Made by a program: the position numbers and the translations under genes
Part shown: one piece after another, positions 52,998-61,801 of the stretch
Numbering within the stretch: position 1 is the first letter of the stretch
Layout of the letters: every line of letters starts with the position of its first letter
Origin: CAYXVF01 sp964468125
GTDB lineage: Bacteria > Myxococcota > XYA12-FULL-58-9 > CAYXVF01
Length of the DNA stretch: 64,000 nt
Direction of reading: 5' to 3'
NCBI GenBank assembly: GCA_964468125.1
Contig: CAYXVF010000006.1
Coordinates: 1-64,000, forward strand
The notes under the pieces: model-generated
Told to the model about the DNA's origin: nothing
The model's database searches: none
Seen by the model: only the letters and a program-made list of their open reading frames with translations

Positions 52998-54434
52998 TCA
53001 GCGACCTTCTGCTTCCCGCTTGGCGGCTTTTCGTTTGGCTTCGTCGATCGCCTCGGCGACGCCTTCGAGGGCCTCCCGTACACGTGCGAGCTCCGACGGA
53101 TCTGCAGGGCTGACACCTGTGATCGGCTCCTCGCTACGCGACAATTGGCGGATGACGAGCTCCTTGGCGCCGATGCTCAGCAGTGCCGCGCGCAGCCGGG
53201 CCTTCTTCTCCCGCGGTAGGTCTCGGCGGAGGAATACCATCTCGTTGGGGATCTCTGCCGTTTTCCCGACGACGACGGTCGCTGCGTCCCTGTCCTTCGC
53301 GCTCTTCCAGGCGAGATCGCGGCAGTCATCGTAACAGGCGCCCGCATCCGCCTTGCCGTCCCGCACCGCTTCCGCGACATTCTTGTGGGTCTTCACCCAG
53401 AGCAGCCGCACGTCGTCCTCGAGGCGCAATCCACGCTGGATCAGCGACGCTGCCGGATAGAGCCCACCGCTCGTCGAGCGCTCGGAGACCATTGCCACGG
53501 TCTTACCCCGGAGGTCGTCAAGCTGCGCAATTCCACGGTCGCGACGAGCGAAAAAGATCCCATGGTAGGTCGGCTGCCCTCGCCGATCGAAACGCGCCAC
53601 GGGCTCGTAGCGCTCGAGCATCTTCGCCCCCGTCGCCGGCCCGGCGTTTACGATCTCGAACTCAGCGGCACGGACCTTTTTCTCGAACTCCTCATAGGTT
53701 CGCGCACTGGCCATGGAGATGAACACGTTGGCGACCTCGCCCATGTATTTCGCGAGAGGCTGCCAACGCGTGGCTGCCCCCGCGTCCGATGGCGGGCGTC
53801 CGAAGCGGTACTTTGCATCGAAGCTCAGGAGCGTGGAGCGTCTGCCGCTCTCCCCCCAGGGCATCTCCACGCCGAGTACGTCCGCGAGTGAACGTCGGAT
53901 CTGCGCGTGGAGATCCGTGTCCGCGCCCTCGTGAACGGCGCGGAGCATGCCTGAAGCATCGCCGACAAAGGCCCGAGGCAGATCGCTCACGGCGAAGGCA
54001 CGCGCGATTTCACCCTCGGGGTCCGCGAGCACCGGCCAGCCGGCCGCAGCCTCGAGCGCGCGTGCTTCCACCGCGGATGCATCGTTGCCAACACCGACGA
54101 GGACCACTGTGACGCCCTGGCTGCTCCACTCGACGTCGAGTTTGCGAGTCTCGTTCAGGACTCGTGTCGACGCGTCTTCCCCGAGATCCGCAAAGACCAC
54201 CACGATCGCACGCGCTGTCCCCTCGGGTCCAACCTCTTCGCGTGAACGGAGCACGACTCCGAAGGGCGTGGTTCCCGAGAAGGCTGGCAGTGTGGACCCC
54301 ACCTCGAGAGTCGGGGGCTCCTTGCCCTTTCGATCGCGCTTTTTGCGGTTCCGCTTCTTCGCGGCATCCGCAGCATCGCTCATCAGATGAGCGGCCAAAA
54401 CGAGACTCAAAGTTAGAGCGCCAAACCGTCGCAT
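52998..54434 (-). CDS. Redoxin-like plus PhnD-like substrate-binding fusion protein
   Basis: Predicted 478-aa exported protein with an N-terminal signal (about 1-23) and a basic linker. Residues about 43-188 form a thioredoxin/AhpC-like fold (EVGSTLPAFSGTTPFG and IVVVFADLGEDASTRVLNE) without a CxxC, so redox activity is doubtful. Residues about 200-420 resemble phosphate/phosphonate-binding PhnD: TRWQPLAKYMGE, YEEFEKKVRAAEFEIVNAGP, DLRGKTVAMVSERSTSGG, GKADAGACYDDCRDLA and EIPNEMVFLRRDLP. The fusion of these two folds is unusual. It lies 58 nt downstream of gor and in the same run as pst-phoU, fitting phosphate or phosphonate sensing as an inference. Confidence 0.7.
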   Translation of the reverse strand: MRRFGALTLSLVLAAHLMSDAADAAKKRNRKKRDRKGKEPPTLEVGSTLPAFSGTTPFGVVLRSREEVGPEGTARAIVVVFADLGEDASTRVLNETRKLDVEWSSQGVTVVLVGVGNDASAVEARALEAAAGWPVLADPEGEIARAFAVSDLPRAFVGDASGMLRAVHEGADTDLHAQIRRSLADVLGVEMPWGESGRRSTLLSFDAKYRFGRPPSDAGAATRWQPLAKYMGEVANVFISMASARTYEEFEKKVRAAEFEIVNAGPATGAKMLERYEPVARFDRRGQPTYHGIFFARRDRGIAQLDDLRGKTVAMVSERSTSGGLYPAASLIQRGLRLEDDVRLLWVKTHKNVAEAVRDGKADAGACYDDCRDLAWKSAKDRDAATVVVGKTAEIPNEMVFLRRDLPREKKARLRAALLSIGAKELVIRQLSRSEEPITGVSPADPSELARVREALEGVAEAIDEAKRKAAKREAEGR

Positions 54435-54492
54435 TTTTGCGGTGCTAACACGGCACTGGCCGCTACGCCATCGCTCCGGATCCTTCGCGCCC

Positions 54493-55848
54493 TCAGCGCA
54501 TCAGGACGAATTCTTCGGCTTGGGTTGGGTGGATCGCTACGGTCTCGTCGAACTGCGCCTTGGTCAGCCCAGCCTTCACCGCAACCGCAAAGCCTTGGAT
54601 GATCTCCGGGGCATCCGCGCCGAGCATGTGCAGGCCGAGAACTCGGTCCGTTTCACCATCGACGATCATCTTCATGAAGCTGCGCAGTTTCCGCCCTTCC
54701 GGTGTTGCCGAATAGAAGAGTGGCGCGAAACGCGCCTTGTACACCTGAAGATTCGGGTAACGCACCCGCGCCTCTTCTTCCGTCAGACCGACCGTACCAA
54801 TCGGAGGATGGGAGAAGACCGCCGTCGGAATCGTCTCGTAGGACACGGGCGAGTGCGTGTCGCCAAACTCGCGGTCGGCCACTGAACGGCCGGCCTTGAT
54901 GGCGACGGGCGTGAGGTTCGACTTATCGATCACGTCTCCCAACGCAAAAATATTCGCGACGTTGGTCCGGTGATCGTCGTCTACGATGACGGCTCCGCGC
55001 TCATTCGTCCGAACGTCCGCGTTTTCCAAACCGAGATGGCGCGTGTTGGGGTCGCGGCCGATCGCAAAGACGACCGCCGCCTCAACGTCGACGGTGAGCT
55101 CCTCGCCGTTGCACGTGTAGTGTACTCGGTAGCCGTCGTCCGTGTGGTTCGCGTCGAGAACCTCCGCTGGCATGCGAAGGTCGATACCCTGTTGGCGCAG
55201 CTCATCAGCGAGATGGTCTGCCACTTCCCGATCGAACCCTCGAAGGAGCTGATTGCGAACGAGCATGGTGACCTGACAGCCGAGCGACTGCAGGATCCCG
55301 GCGTATTCGACGGCGATATAACCTCCACCGATCACAACCGCAGTCTTTGGCATCTTCGCCAGGTCGAACAGCGCGTCGCTCGTCATGGTGCTGTGGTCGC
55401 CATTGATTTCCGGCATCACCGGAGCGGCGCCTGTGGCGATCAGGATTTTGTTGGCGGTGATTCGTCGACCGTCGCAGTCGATGGTGTGCGAATCCACGAA
55501 TTTGGCGAAACCACGGATCAGCTCGACGTTCGCGTTGCGCAGGTTCTTTTCATGAATGCCTTCGAGTCGATGCACCACGCCATTGCGCATCTCGACGAGA
55601 TTCTCCCAGGAGAGGCTGTGCTCACCCTTGTTCCAGCCGAAATCTTCCGCGAGCTCTAGCCACTCACGGGCGTGCGCCGCATAGACCATCAGCTTCTTCG
55701 GGATGCAGCCTCGAATGACGCAAGTTCCACCTACACGACCAGCCTCCACGAGACCGACGTTGGCCCCGTAGCTCGCTGCCCGTTTTGCGGACGCGAGGCC
55801 GCCGCTGCCACCGCCCAGTACCAAGTAGTCGTAGTGATAGTCGCCCAT
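54493..55848 (-). CDS. gor: Glutathione-disulfide reductase-like flavoprotein
   Basis: Predicted 451-aa FAD- and NADPH-dependent disulfide reductase. Blocks are LVLGGGSGGLASAKRAA (FAD), the redox-active GGTCVIRGCIPKKLM, AVVIGGGYIAVEYAGIL (NAD(P)), MLVRNQLLRGFDRE with Arg residues pointing to NADPH, NIFALGDVID and the C-terminal catalytic AIHPTQAEEFVLMR. CVIRGC is the plant/cyanobacterial-type glutathione reductase pattern. A related low-molecular-weight thiol reductase is possible. It starts 2 nt after the upstream lipoprotein stop in the pst-phoU run. Confidence 0.9.
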   Translation of the reverse strand: MGDYHYDYLVLGGGSGGLASAKRAASYGANVGLVEAGRVGGTCVIRGCIPKKLMVYAAHAREWLELAEDFGWNKGEHSLSWENLVEMRNGVVHRLEGIHEKNLRNANVELIRGFAKFVDSHTIDCDGRRITANKILIATGAAPVMPEINGDHSTMTSDALFDLAKMPKTAVVIGGGYIAVEYAGILQSLGCQVTMLVRNQLLRGFDREVADHLADELRQQGIDLRMPAEVLDANHTDDGYRVHYTCNGEELTVDVEAAVVFAIGRDPNTRHLGLENADVRTNERGAVIVDDDHRTNVANIFALGDVIDKSNLTPVAIKAGRSVADREFGDTHSPVSYETIPTAVFSHPPIGTVGLTEEEARVRYPNLQVYKARFAPLFYSATPEGRKLRSFMKMIVDGETDRVLGLHMLGADAPEIIQGFAVAVKAGLTKAQFDETVAIHPTQAEEFVLMR

Positions 55849-55850
55849 TG

Positions 55851-56777
55851 TCAGTCTCCGTCAGGTCCAAACATCCCTTTGCCCTCTTGCCCGGAGAACA
55901 GGAGGGTGGGCCCCTTGGCGGTGCGGCCCTGATTATCCGTTATGATGTGCATCCAGCCGTCTCTGTCCAAGGCGATGCCCTCGATGTTGGGCAGGGGATC
56001 GAGCTTCGTCGACAGGTCCACCCGGACACGAGTGCTCACAGTCGCCGCCGCGGGATCGAGGCGCGCTTCGATGAGACGCGCCACTCCGTAGTGCCGCTCG
56101 ATCGCCCGCAGGTCGATCACCTCTCTTGTTTTGTTACAGTCGAGGGCCGAGAGTTTGCCCGTCTCGCTGGTCAGGGGGACCTCCCAAGCCCGCTCAAAGG
56201 CGCCCGTTTCGAGGTCGAACACCCCCACCGGCGCCCGCCGCTTCGAGGTACCGAGGCCGAGCTCGGCGGCCGCCACGAGCTTGTCGCCGGCAATGCAGAC
56301 GCCCTCGACGCCGTGGTTGCGACTGCCCTTCGTGTTCCACTTGCCATAGGGGAATGCGATGGCACCGACGACCTTGGCGCTGCCGTGATCTCCCCTCGCT
56401 ATGACCACGATTGGATCTTCGTCTCGCTCCGGCTCCAGGCTTTCGGTGCCGACGTAGAACGTGCCCTCGGCGATGGCGAGCGATTCGAGATCGCGACCCT
56501 CGGGAAAACCCTCGATCGGAAGCGCCTCGGCCACCGCGAGACGGGTGCCTTCGACCTTCAGGCGCACGAGCACAGCCTGCCGTTCGGGCACCGCCCAGAG
56601 CTCTCCTTCACCGTCCACCGCGAGGCCGGACAGTCCAGTGTGTGTATGTGATTCCATGATCGCTCGCGCGGTCTGTGCCGGAGGCTCCGGGAGTCTCGTT
56701 TTGCAGGCGCCCGCGAGAGCGAGGACAACGGCGAGGCTAGTCGCCCAACTTGCCGACGTGTCGAACATCTTTTCCAT
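55851..56777 (-). CDS. Lipoprotein with esterase-like phytase/SdiA-regulated-type propeller
   Basis: Predicted 308-aa lipoprotein with the lipobox ALAGAC (Cys 25). The rest reads as a beta-propeller-like domain (SHTHTGLSGLAVDGEGELWAVPE, GRDLESLAIAEGTFYVGTE, NHGVEGVCIAGDKLVAAAE and NIEGIALDRDGWMHIITDNQG). It resembles the esterase-like phytase/SdiA-regulated families. A phosphate-ester role would fit the pst-phoU context but is not proven. ATG at 56777 overlaps phoU by 41 bp; a second ATG is at 56768. Confidence 0.72.
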   Translation of the reverse strand: MEKMFDTSASWATSLAVVLALAGACKTRLPEPPAQTARAIMESHTHTGLSGLAVDGEGELWAVPERQAVLVRLKVEGTRLAVAEALPIEGFPEGRDLESLAIAEGTFYVGTESLEPERDEDPIVVIARGDHGSAKVVGAIAFPYGKWNTKGSRNHGVEGVCIAGDKLVAAAELGLGTSKRRAPVGVFDLETGAFERAWEVPLTSETGKLSALDCNKTREVIDLRAIERHYGVARLIEARLDPAAATVSTRVRVDLSTKLDPLPNIEGIALDRDGWMHIITDNQGRTAKGPTLLFSGQEGKGMFGPDGD

Positions 56778-57417
56778 TGATCATGAATATGACCTGCTCC
56801 GCGAGGTTGGTACTGTGATCGGCCATGCGCTCGAGAAACTTCGCGACCGACTGGACGTGAATCCCGCGCTCGACCGCCGCGGGATCGGCGGTCATCAGTT
56901 GGAGCAGGTCCCGGAAGACGCGGGCGTACAGCTCGTCCACTTCGTCGTCGCGCTCGATCACGTCATAGGCTTTGTCCGCATCACCCTCCACGAAGGCGTC
57001 GATGGCGTCGTGGACCATGGACTGCACGATCTCCCCCATCCGGGGAATGTCACGGTACGGCGCAAGCTGCGCATGACGATTCAGATCGATTGCCCGCTCG
57101 CAAATGTTCACCGCGAGGTCACCGATGCGCTCGAGGTCCGTGACCATCTTCAGAGCGAGGGTGATGAACCGCAGATCCGACGCCATCGGTTGACGGCGGG
57201 CGAGGATCACCATGCAGAGCTCGTCGGTCTCTAGCTCCGAGCGATTGACGTTCTTGTCGAGCTCGATCGTCTCCGCGGCGAGCGATTCATCGCGTTCGGT
57301 CAGCGCACGGACCGAGTTCGCGATCATGTCCTCGACCCAACCCGCCATGGAGAGGAGTTGCTGACGGAGCACGCGCAGCTCATTCTCAAACTCTCGATCG
57401 GTGTGGGCCTTCGGCAT
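56737..57417 (-). CDS. phoU: PhoU phosphate-uptake regulator
   Basis: Predicted 226-aa helical protein with two PhoU three-helix repeats: MAGWVEDMIANSVRALTE with SDLRFITLALKMVTDLERIGDLAVNI, and SMVHDAIDAFVEGDADKAYDVIERDDEVDELY with SVAKFLERMADHSTNLAEQVIFM. The repeated E/DxxRxxD-type metal motifs (DLERIGD and ERMADH) are present. PhoU links the Pst transporter to PhoR signalling. ATG at 57417 is chosen; a TTG at 57429 overlaps the pstB stop. Follows pstB directly. Confidence 0.94.
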   Translation of the reverse strand: MPKAHTDREFENELRVLRQQLLSMAGWVEDMIANSVRALTERDESLAAETIELDKNVNRSELETDELCMVILARRQPMASDLRFITLALKMVTDLERIGDLAVNICERAIDLNRHAQLAPYRDIPRMGEIVQSMVHDAIDAFVEGDADKAYDVIERDDEVDELYARVFRDLLQLMTADPAAVERGIHVQSVAKFLERMADHSTNLAEQVIFMINGKDVRHVGKLGD

Positions 57418-57425
57418 CGCGTTTC

Positions 57426-58181
57426 TCAATCAAACTTCCCGGTAATGTAGTCCTCGGTCCGCGGATCTGACGGGGACGTGAAGAGCTTACTCGTAGCCTC
57501 CCACTCTACCAGCTCGCCCGTGAGAAAGAAGGCGGTTCTTTGTGAAATCCTCGCAGCTTGTTGCATGTTGTGTGTCACGACGACGACAGTATAGCGGTCT
57601 CGCAGGCTGTGAAGCAGATCTTCCACCCGTGCCGTCGCGATCGGATCGAGCGCGGAGCACGGCTCATCCATCAGCAGAACCTCGGGCTCGACGGCGAGGC
57701 AGCGAGCGATGCACAGGCGTTGTTGTTGTCCCTCAGAGAGATCGACCGCACGCCGATTCAATCGGTCTTTCACCTCGTCCCAAAGTGCCGCCTGCCGAAG
57801 GGCGTTCTCCACGACCTCTTCGAGGAGGGTTTCTTCGATTTTCTTCGTGAATCGCAAACCTGCGAGCACGTTCTCCCGAACACTCATAGTCGGAAAGGGG
57901 TTGGGCTTCTGAAATACCATTCCGACACGGCGACGCAGCAGAACCGGGTCACAGTCCTCAGAGTAGACGTCGAGCGCGTCGAGCTGCACACGGCCTGTCA
58001 CCGTAGCGCCGAAGGTGAGCTCGTGCATGCGATTGAGACAGCGAATGAAGGTCGTTTTGCCGCAGCCGCTCGGACCGATGATCGACGTCACCTTGCGGCT
58101 CGGGATTGCGAGACTCACTCCACGCAACACGACGTCGTCCCCGTAACCCGCTCGGAGATTCTCGACCGTCACCTTTGCCAC
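57426..58181 (-). CDS. pstB: Phosphate ABC transporter ATP-binding protein
   Basis: Predicted 251-aa ATPase that powers phosphate import. Motifs are Walker A GPSGCGKTT, the Q-loop VGMVFQKPNPFPTMSVRENV (PstB-type), signature LSEGQQQRLCIARCL, Walker B VLLMDEPCSALDPIAT and the H-loop VVVVTHNMQQAARIS. Length fits PstB. The start is a GTG at 58181 (VAKVTVENL), 8 nt after the pstA stop. The frame is open upstream but only inside pstA. Confidence 0.94.
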   Translation of the reverse strand: MAKVTVENLRAGYGDDVVLRGVSLAIPSRKVTSIIGPSGCGKTTFIRCLNRMHELTFGATVTGRVQLDALDVYSEDCDPVLLRRRVGMVFQKPNPFPTMSVRENVLAGLRFTKKIEETLLEEVVENALRQAALWDEVKDRLNRRAVDLSEGQQQRLCIARCLAVEPEVLLMDEPCSALDPIATARVEDLLHSLRDRYTVVVVTHNMQQAARISQRTAFFLTGELVEWEATSKLFTSPSDPRTEDYITGKFD

Positions 58182-58189
58182 GTGCGGAC

Positions 58190-59032
58190 TCAATCCCGTA
58201 CCCGTTCCTGTCGCCGTGCGCGCCCCCACACCGCGAAGGCGCTCATGCCGAGCGCGGTGAACAAGAGCACGAGCGACCCAACCGCGGCGTGGGGCGTAAA
58301 CGCCCCGTCCGGACGGATCAACCACGAAAACACCTGCACCGGCAGCGCGGTGTAGGCCCCGCCGGGATCGAGCGGAAGATACCCGACGTACGCCAACGCC
58401 CCGACCATCAAGAGAGGCGCAGCCTCACCAGCAGCGCGTGCGATGGACAGCACGATCCCGGTGGCGATCCCGGGTATGGCCGCCGGCACGATCACGCGCC
58501 AGAGCGATTGCCAATGAGTTGCACCGAGAGCGAGCGCCGCTTCCCGAACGCCTACGGGCACGGCGCGAAACCCCTCGCGCGCGGCCAACAGCTCGACCGG
58601 GAGCATGAGGGCGGCGAGGGTGAAGCCCCCGGCCCAGAGTGAATCCCCGAGCCCCACGGTCCGAACCCAGACCACCGCACCAAAAACGCCCCAGACCACC
58701 GACGGGACCGCCGCGAGGACTGCAGCGTTGATTTCGAGGATCGTCGCGACCGCAATCGGCGGATCGAGCTCCTCGAGGTAGATCGCGCCGGCCACCGCGA
58801 ACGGAACCGAGCACACGAGTCCGATGAGGACGAGCCAGATCGTGCCGAGGATCGCGGGCAGCAGTCCTGCCTCGTCAGCTCCAGGCCCGCCGCTGCGCAG
58901 AATCACGCTTCCTCCTGCCGCAGCCCCTTCACTCAGCGCCACGAGAACGAGCCAGAGGATCACGGCGACGACCGCCAAAGCGCTCGCGATGCCCAAACCC
59001 CAGGCCCAACGATCCTTGGCGCTCAGTCTCAT
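58190..59032 (-). CDS. pstA: Phosphate ABC transporter permease PstA
   Basis: Predicted 280-aa inner-membrane permease with six hydrophobic segments. The EAA loop that docks PstB is REAALALGATHWQSLWRVIVP, followed by AAGEAAPLLMVGAL, a PstA block. ATG at 59032 overlaps the pstC stop (TGATG). Forms the membrane channel with PstC. Confidence 0.9.
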   Translation of the reverse strand: MRLSAKDRWAWGLGIASALAVVAVILWLVLVALSEGAAAGGSVILRSGGPGADEAGLLPAILGTIWLVLIGLVCSVPFAVAGAIYLEELDPPIAVATILEINAAVLAAVPSVVWGVFGAVVWVRTVGLGDSLWAGGFTLAALMLPVELLAAREGFRAVPVGVREAALALGATHWQSLWRVIVPAAIPGIATGIVLSIARAAGEAAPLLMVGALAYVGYLPLDPGGAYTALPVQVFSWLIRPDGAFTPHAAVGSLVLLFTALGMSAFAVWGRARRQERVRD

Positions 59033-59862
59033 CGTCGGATCACTCCACGACGCAGCAGGAGCTGGCTCGTGGCACTCAACCCCACCACGAGGAGGAGCAG
59101 GAACGCCCCGATCACGAAGACCTGGCGCGCCCCAGGAGCCCCCGGCCCGAGCTGGAGCCCGGTCTGCGCGATCGCGGCAGGCAGGGTGAGGAGCGGTGCG
59201 CGCGGATCCAGGCTCAGACTCGCGACCCCGCCCGCCGCCAGGAGTACGATCATAGACTCGCCGATCGCGCGGGCGACGGCGAGCAAGGCGGCGGAGGCCA
59301 AACCCCACGATGCCGCGGGGAACACCACGTGCCAGGTCGTAGTCCAGCGGTCGGCACCGAGCGCGTAAGCGCCTTCTCGCAAGCTCACCGGGACAGCGAA
59401 CAAGGCATCCTCGGCAAGGCTGACGAAGGTGGGGAGAACCATCAACCCCACGGCGAGCGTCGCCACCAGGCCTGAGGTCGGCGCGAGGCCAGGGATCAGT
59501 CGAGCGAGCGCTGGCGAGAGCGCGGCGAGCGCAAACCAGCCCCAGACGACCGTCGGCACGGCGGCAAGCACCTCCGCCACGGGCTTCAGACGTCGCCGAG
59601 CGCGGGTCGTGAGCAGCTCACTCAGGAGGACCGCAATGGCGAGGCCCGGCGGAACCGCAACGAGCATTCCCCCGAGCACCACGCGCAAAGAGCCCCAGGT
59701 CAGGGCAAGGAGCGCAACCCTATCGCTCCGCGTGGGGACGGCGATCCCCATGCCACTGAAGAGCACGGCGACCAGGGCCAAGCTGAGAGCAAGGGGCGCA
59801 AAAGCGGCGATGGCGAACAATGCGGTCAACCGCGCTCGATGTGGGGAGCGAGACGAGGGCAC
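59029..59862 (-). CDS. pstC: Phosphate ABC transporter permease PstC
   Basis: Predicted 277-aa inner-membrane permease with six hydrophobic segments. The EAA loop is LREGAYALGADRWTTTWHVVFP, followed by ARAIGESMIVLLAAGG, a PstC block. VLAAVPTVVWGWFALAALSP is a further family block. The start is a GTG at 59862, 35 nt after the pstS-like stop. It overlaps pstA by 4 bp. Confidence 0.9.
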   Translation of the reverse strand: MPSSRSPHRARLTALFAIAAFAPLALSLALVAVLFSGMGIAVPTRSDRVALLALTWGSLRVVLGGMLVAVPPGLAIAVLLSELLTTRARRRLKPVAEVLAAVPTVVWGWFALAALSPALARLIPGLAPTSGLVATLAVGLMVLPTFVSLAEDALFAVPVSLREGAYALGADRWTTTWHVVFPAASWGLASAALLAVARAIGESMIVLLAAGGVASLSLDPRAPLLTLPAAIAQTGLQLGPGAPGARQVFVIGAFLLLLVVGLSATSQLLLRRGVIRR

Positions 59863-59897
59863 GGCTTCAAGTTTTCACAAAGGCGAAGAGCACACAA

Positions 59898-60695
59898 TCA
59901 GCGCGGAGCGATCGCCGTGCGCAGCTCCGGTTCCCGCGACAGCATGGGCTCAAATCCGAGGGCTGTGAGCTCGGACGCTCCGTAGCGCTCCACAAAGCGT
60001 AGCCAGGGGGTGGTCTCCGTCGTTTCTACGCGGCGAAGGAGTCGCACCCACGACCGCGTCCGCAGACCGAGCGCTTCGCTCGAGGGGACAATCAGGTGCT
60101 CCAGTCCAGAGGTCACCGCAAAGGAACGGCGGGCCACCCACAGCCGCGGTCCTGCGGTGGCAAGGCCGCTGCGGGCGACGAGGGTCCCGACGAAGGTGAC
60201 ACCGTCCTTGCGCAGCTCATTCTTTGCCACCCCGACGGCGTCGGCCAAACGCTCGAGCTCCGACGCGCCACCGAGGACCGACACCTCGATGGGCGCGTCG
60301 GGGAACGTGCCGCCCACATCGGCAAACCGTCGATTGGCGGGCGCGAGGATCCAGGCCAACTCCTGCGTGCTGAGGCGGCGAAGCGATCGATCGTTGGCGA
60401 GGACCACGAGACGGTCTTGGGCCAGGAGCGCCTCTTCGAGCACGCAGCCAGGAATCGCCGGAGTCTCGCCGACGAGGAGCACCCCATCCGCGAGCGAGTC
60501 GCACACGCGTCGCACGCCGTGATGCGCACTGCTCCAGGACACGGAAACTCGCTCAGCGCGTTGACGAACGAAGTTGGCGGACAGACGCTCGGCGAGTACA
60601 TAAGCGTCGTCGGAGGCCACCAATCGAAGGGCCGGGACCTCGCCCTGGCATCCGACCAGCGTCAGAAACGTCACCATGAGGGCCGTACGCACCAT
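59898..60695 (-). CDS. pstS: PstS-like phosphate-binding lipoprotein (short)
   Basis: Predicted 265-aa lipoprotein with the lipobox TLVGC (Cys 16). It has the periplasmic binding-protein pattern (DDAYVLAERLSANFVRQRA, DGVLLVGETPAIPG, LVVLANDRSLRRLSTQELAWIL and RFVERYGASELTALGF). It is shorter than PstS of E. coli (about 320 aa) and weakly conserved. Assignment rests mainly on its position as first gene of pstCAB-phoU. It is divergent from the glycosyltransferase at 60797. No convincing Pho box was seen in the gap. Confidence 0.7.
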   Translation of the reverse strand: MVRTALMVTFLTLVGCQGEVPALRLVASDDAYVLAERLSANFVRQRAERVSVSWSSAHHGVRRVCDSLADGVLLVGETPAIPGCVLEEALLAQDRLVVLANDRSLRRLSTQELAWILAPANRRFADVGGTFPDAPIEVSVLGGASELERLADAVGVAKNELRKDGVTFVGTLVARSGLATAGPRLWVARRSFAVTSGLEHLIVPSSEALGLRTRSWVRLLRRVETTETTPWLRFVERYGASELTALGFEPMLSREPELRTAIAPR

Positions 60696-60796
60696 CCGGT
60701 CATCACGCCTCGCGGAGAGCCGATGCGCAAGATAAGTCCAGGGATCTCACCGACTTATTGCCGAGCTGTCACCGCGACGGCATCGAGTTCACGGCG

Positions 60797-61789
60797 ATGA
60801 GCCGCGTGCAGGTCCTGATGCCCGTCCGCGACGCGGCGAGGAGCGTGGAACGAGCCGCGCGCAGCATCCTCGGCCAGTCCTTCGAGGACTTGACGCTGGT
60901 CGCCGTCGACGATGGGTCGGCGGACGAGACCCCGCTCATTCTCGAGCGCCTGGCGGAAGAGGACCGTCGGGTGGTCGCGCTGCGACGCCCGCGGGGAGGG
61001 CTCGTGCCCGCCCTCAACCATGGACTGGAGCACTGCCCTGGCCCGTTTGTCGCCCGAATGGACGGGGACGATTGGTCGACTCCCGACCGACTCGCGCGGC
61101 AGCTCGAGTTGCTCGCGTGCGGCTTCGACCTGGTCGGCACACGTGTACGGATCGTAGACGGTGGCGAGGGTTTTGAGCGCTATGCGCGTTGGCAAAACGC
61201 CCTGCTCGACCACGACACGATCACGCGTGAGATCTTCGTGGAGAGTCCTCTCGCGCACCCCTCCCTGATGTTTCGTAGGGCCCTCCTGGACACGTTGGGA
61301 GGCTATGCAGATCCCACCTGGCCGGAGGACTACGACCTCCTCTTGCGCGCCTACGCCCAGGGCGCCCGCTTTGGGAAAACGCGTGAATGCCTCCTCGATT
61401 GGTACGACCACCCGACCCGCGCCTCCCGCGTGCAGGAGCGCTACCGGGAACGTGCCTTCGTCGAGTGCAAGGCGCACTACATGCACCGCCTCCTTTTCGC
61501 GAAGTCCCAACGTCGCTGCGTACTCTGGGGTGCCGGTAAGGTCGGGAAGTGGCTTGGGAGCGGACTGCTCGCCCGCGGGGTCGAGATCGAGCGCTACGTC
61601 GACATCGATCGCAGAAAGATCGGCCGCACCCGTCGCGGAATCCCGGTGACCTCCCCGGACGACCTTCGCCCGGATCCCAACCGAGTGCTCGTCGCTGCGG
61701 TAGGCGCCGCCGGAGCCCGACCGCTGATCCGCGCCCGCGCAGAGGAGTTGGGGTTTCGAGAGGGGTCGGACTTTTTCTGCGCGGCCTGA
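60797..61789 (+). CDS. Glycosyltransferase family 2 with C-terminal Rossmann-like domain
   Basis: Predicted 330-aa cytoplasmic protein. Residues about 1-220 are GT2/GT-A: QVLMPVRDAARSVERAARSIL, DDGSADETPLIL, ARMDGDDWSTPDRLARQL (DxD-type metal site) and WPEDYDLLLRAY. Residues about 235-330 form a second unit (RRCVLWGAGKVGKWLGSGL, YVDIDRRKIGR and RVLVAAVGAAGARPLIRA) like the N-terminal Rossmann part of sugar acyltransferases or oxidoreductases. It could bind a nucleotide or sugar. ATG at 60797 is chosen. It is 12 nt upstream of the ABC-ATPase gene. Confidence 0.85.
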   Translation: MSRVQVLMPVRDAARSVERAARSILGQSFEDLTLVAVDDGSADETPLILERLAEEDRRVVALRRPRGGLVPALNHGLEHCPGPFVARMDGDDWSTPDRLARQLELLACGFDLVGTRVRIVDGGEGFERYARWQNALLDHDTITREIFVESPLAHPSLMFRRALLDTLGGYADPTWPEDYDLLLRAYAQGARFGKTRECLLDWYDHPTRASRVQERYRERAFVECKAHYMHRLLFAKSQRRCVLWGAGKVGKWLGSGLLARGVEIERYVDIDRRKIGRTRRGIPVTSPDDLRPDPNRVLVAAVGAAGARPLIRARAEELGFREGSDFFCAA

Positions 61790-61801
61790 TAAAGGCGCCC
61801 T

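Noticed and set aside
60696..60796. Pho box between pstS-like and glycosyltransferase genes
   Set aside because: Only a single half-site-like CTGTCA is present; a direct-repeat Pho box could not be seen.
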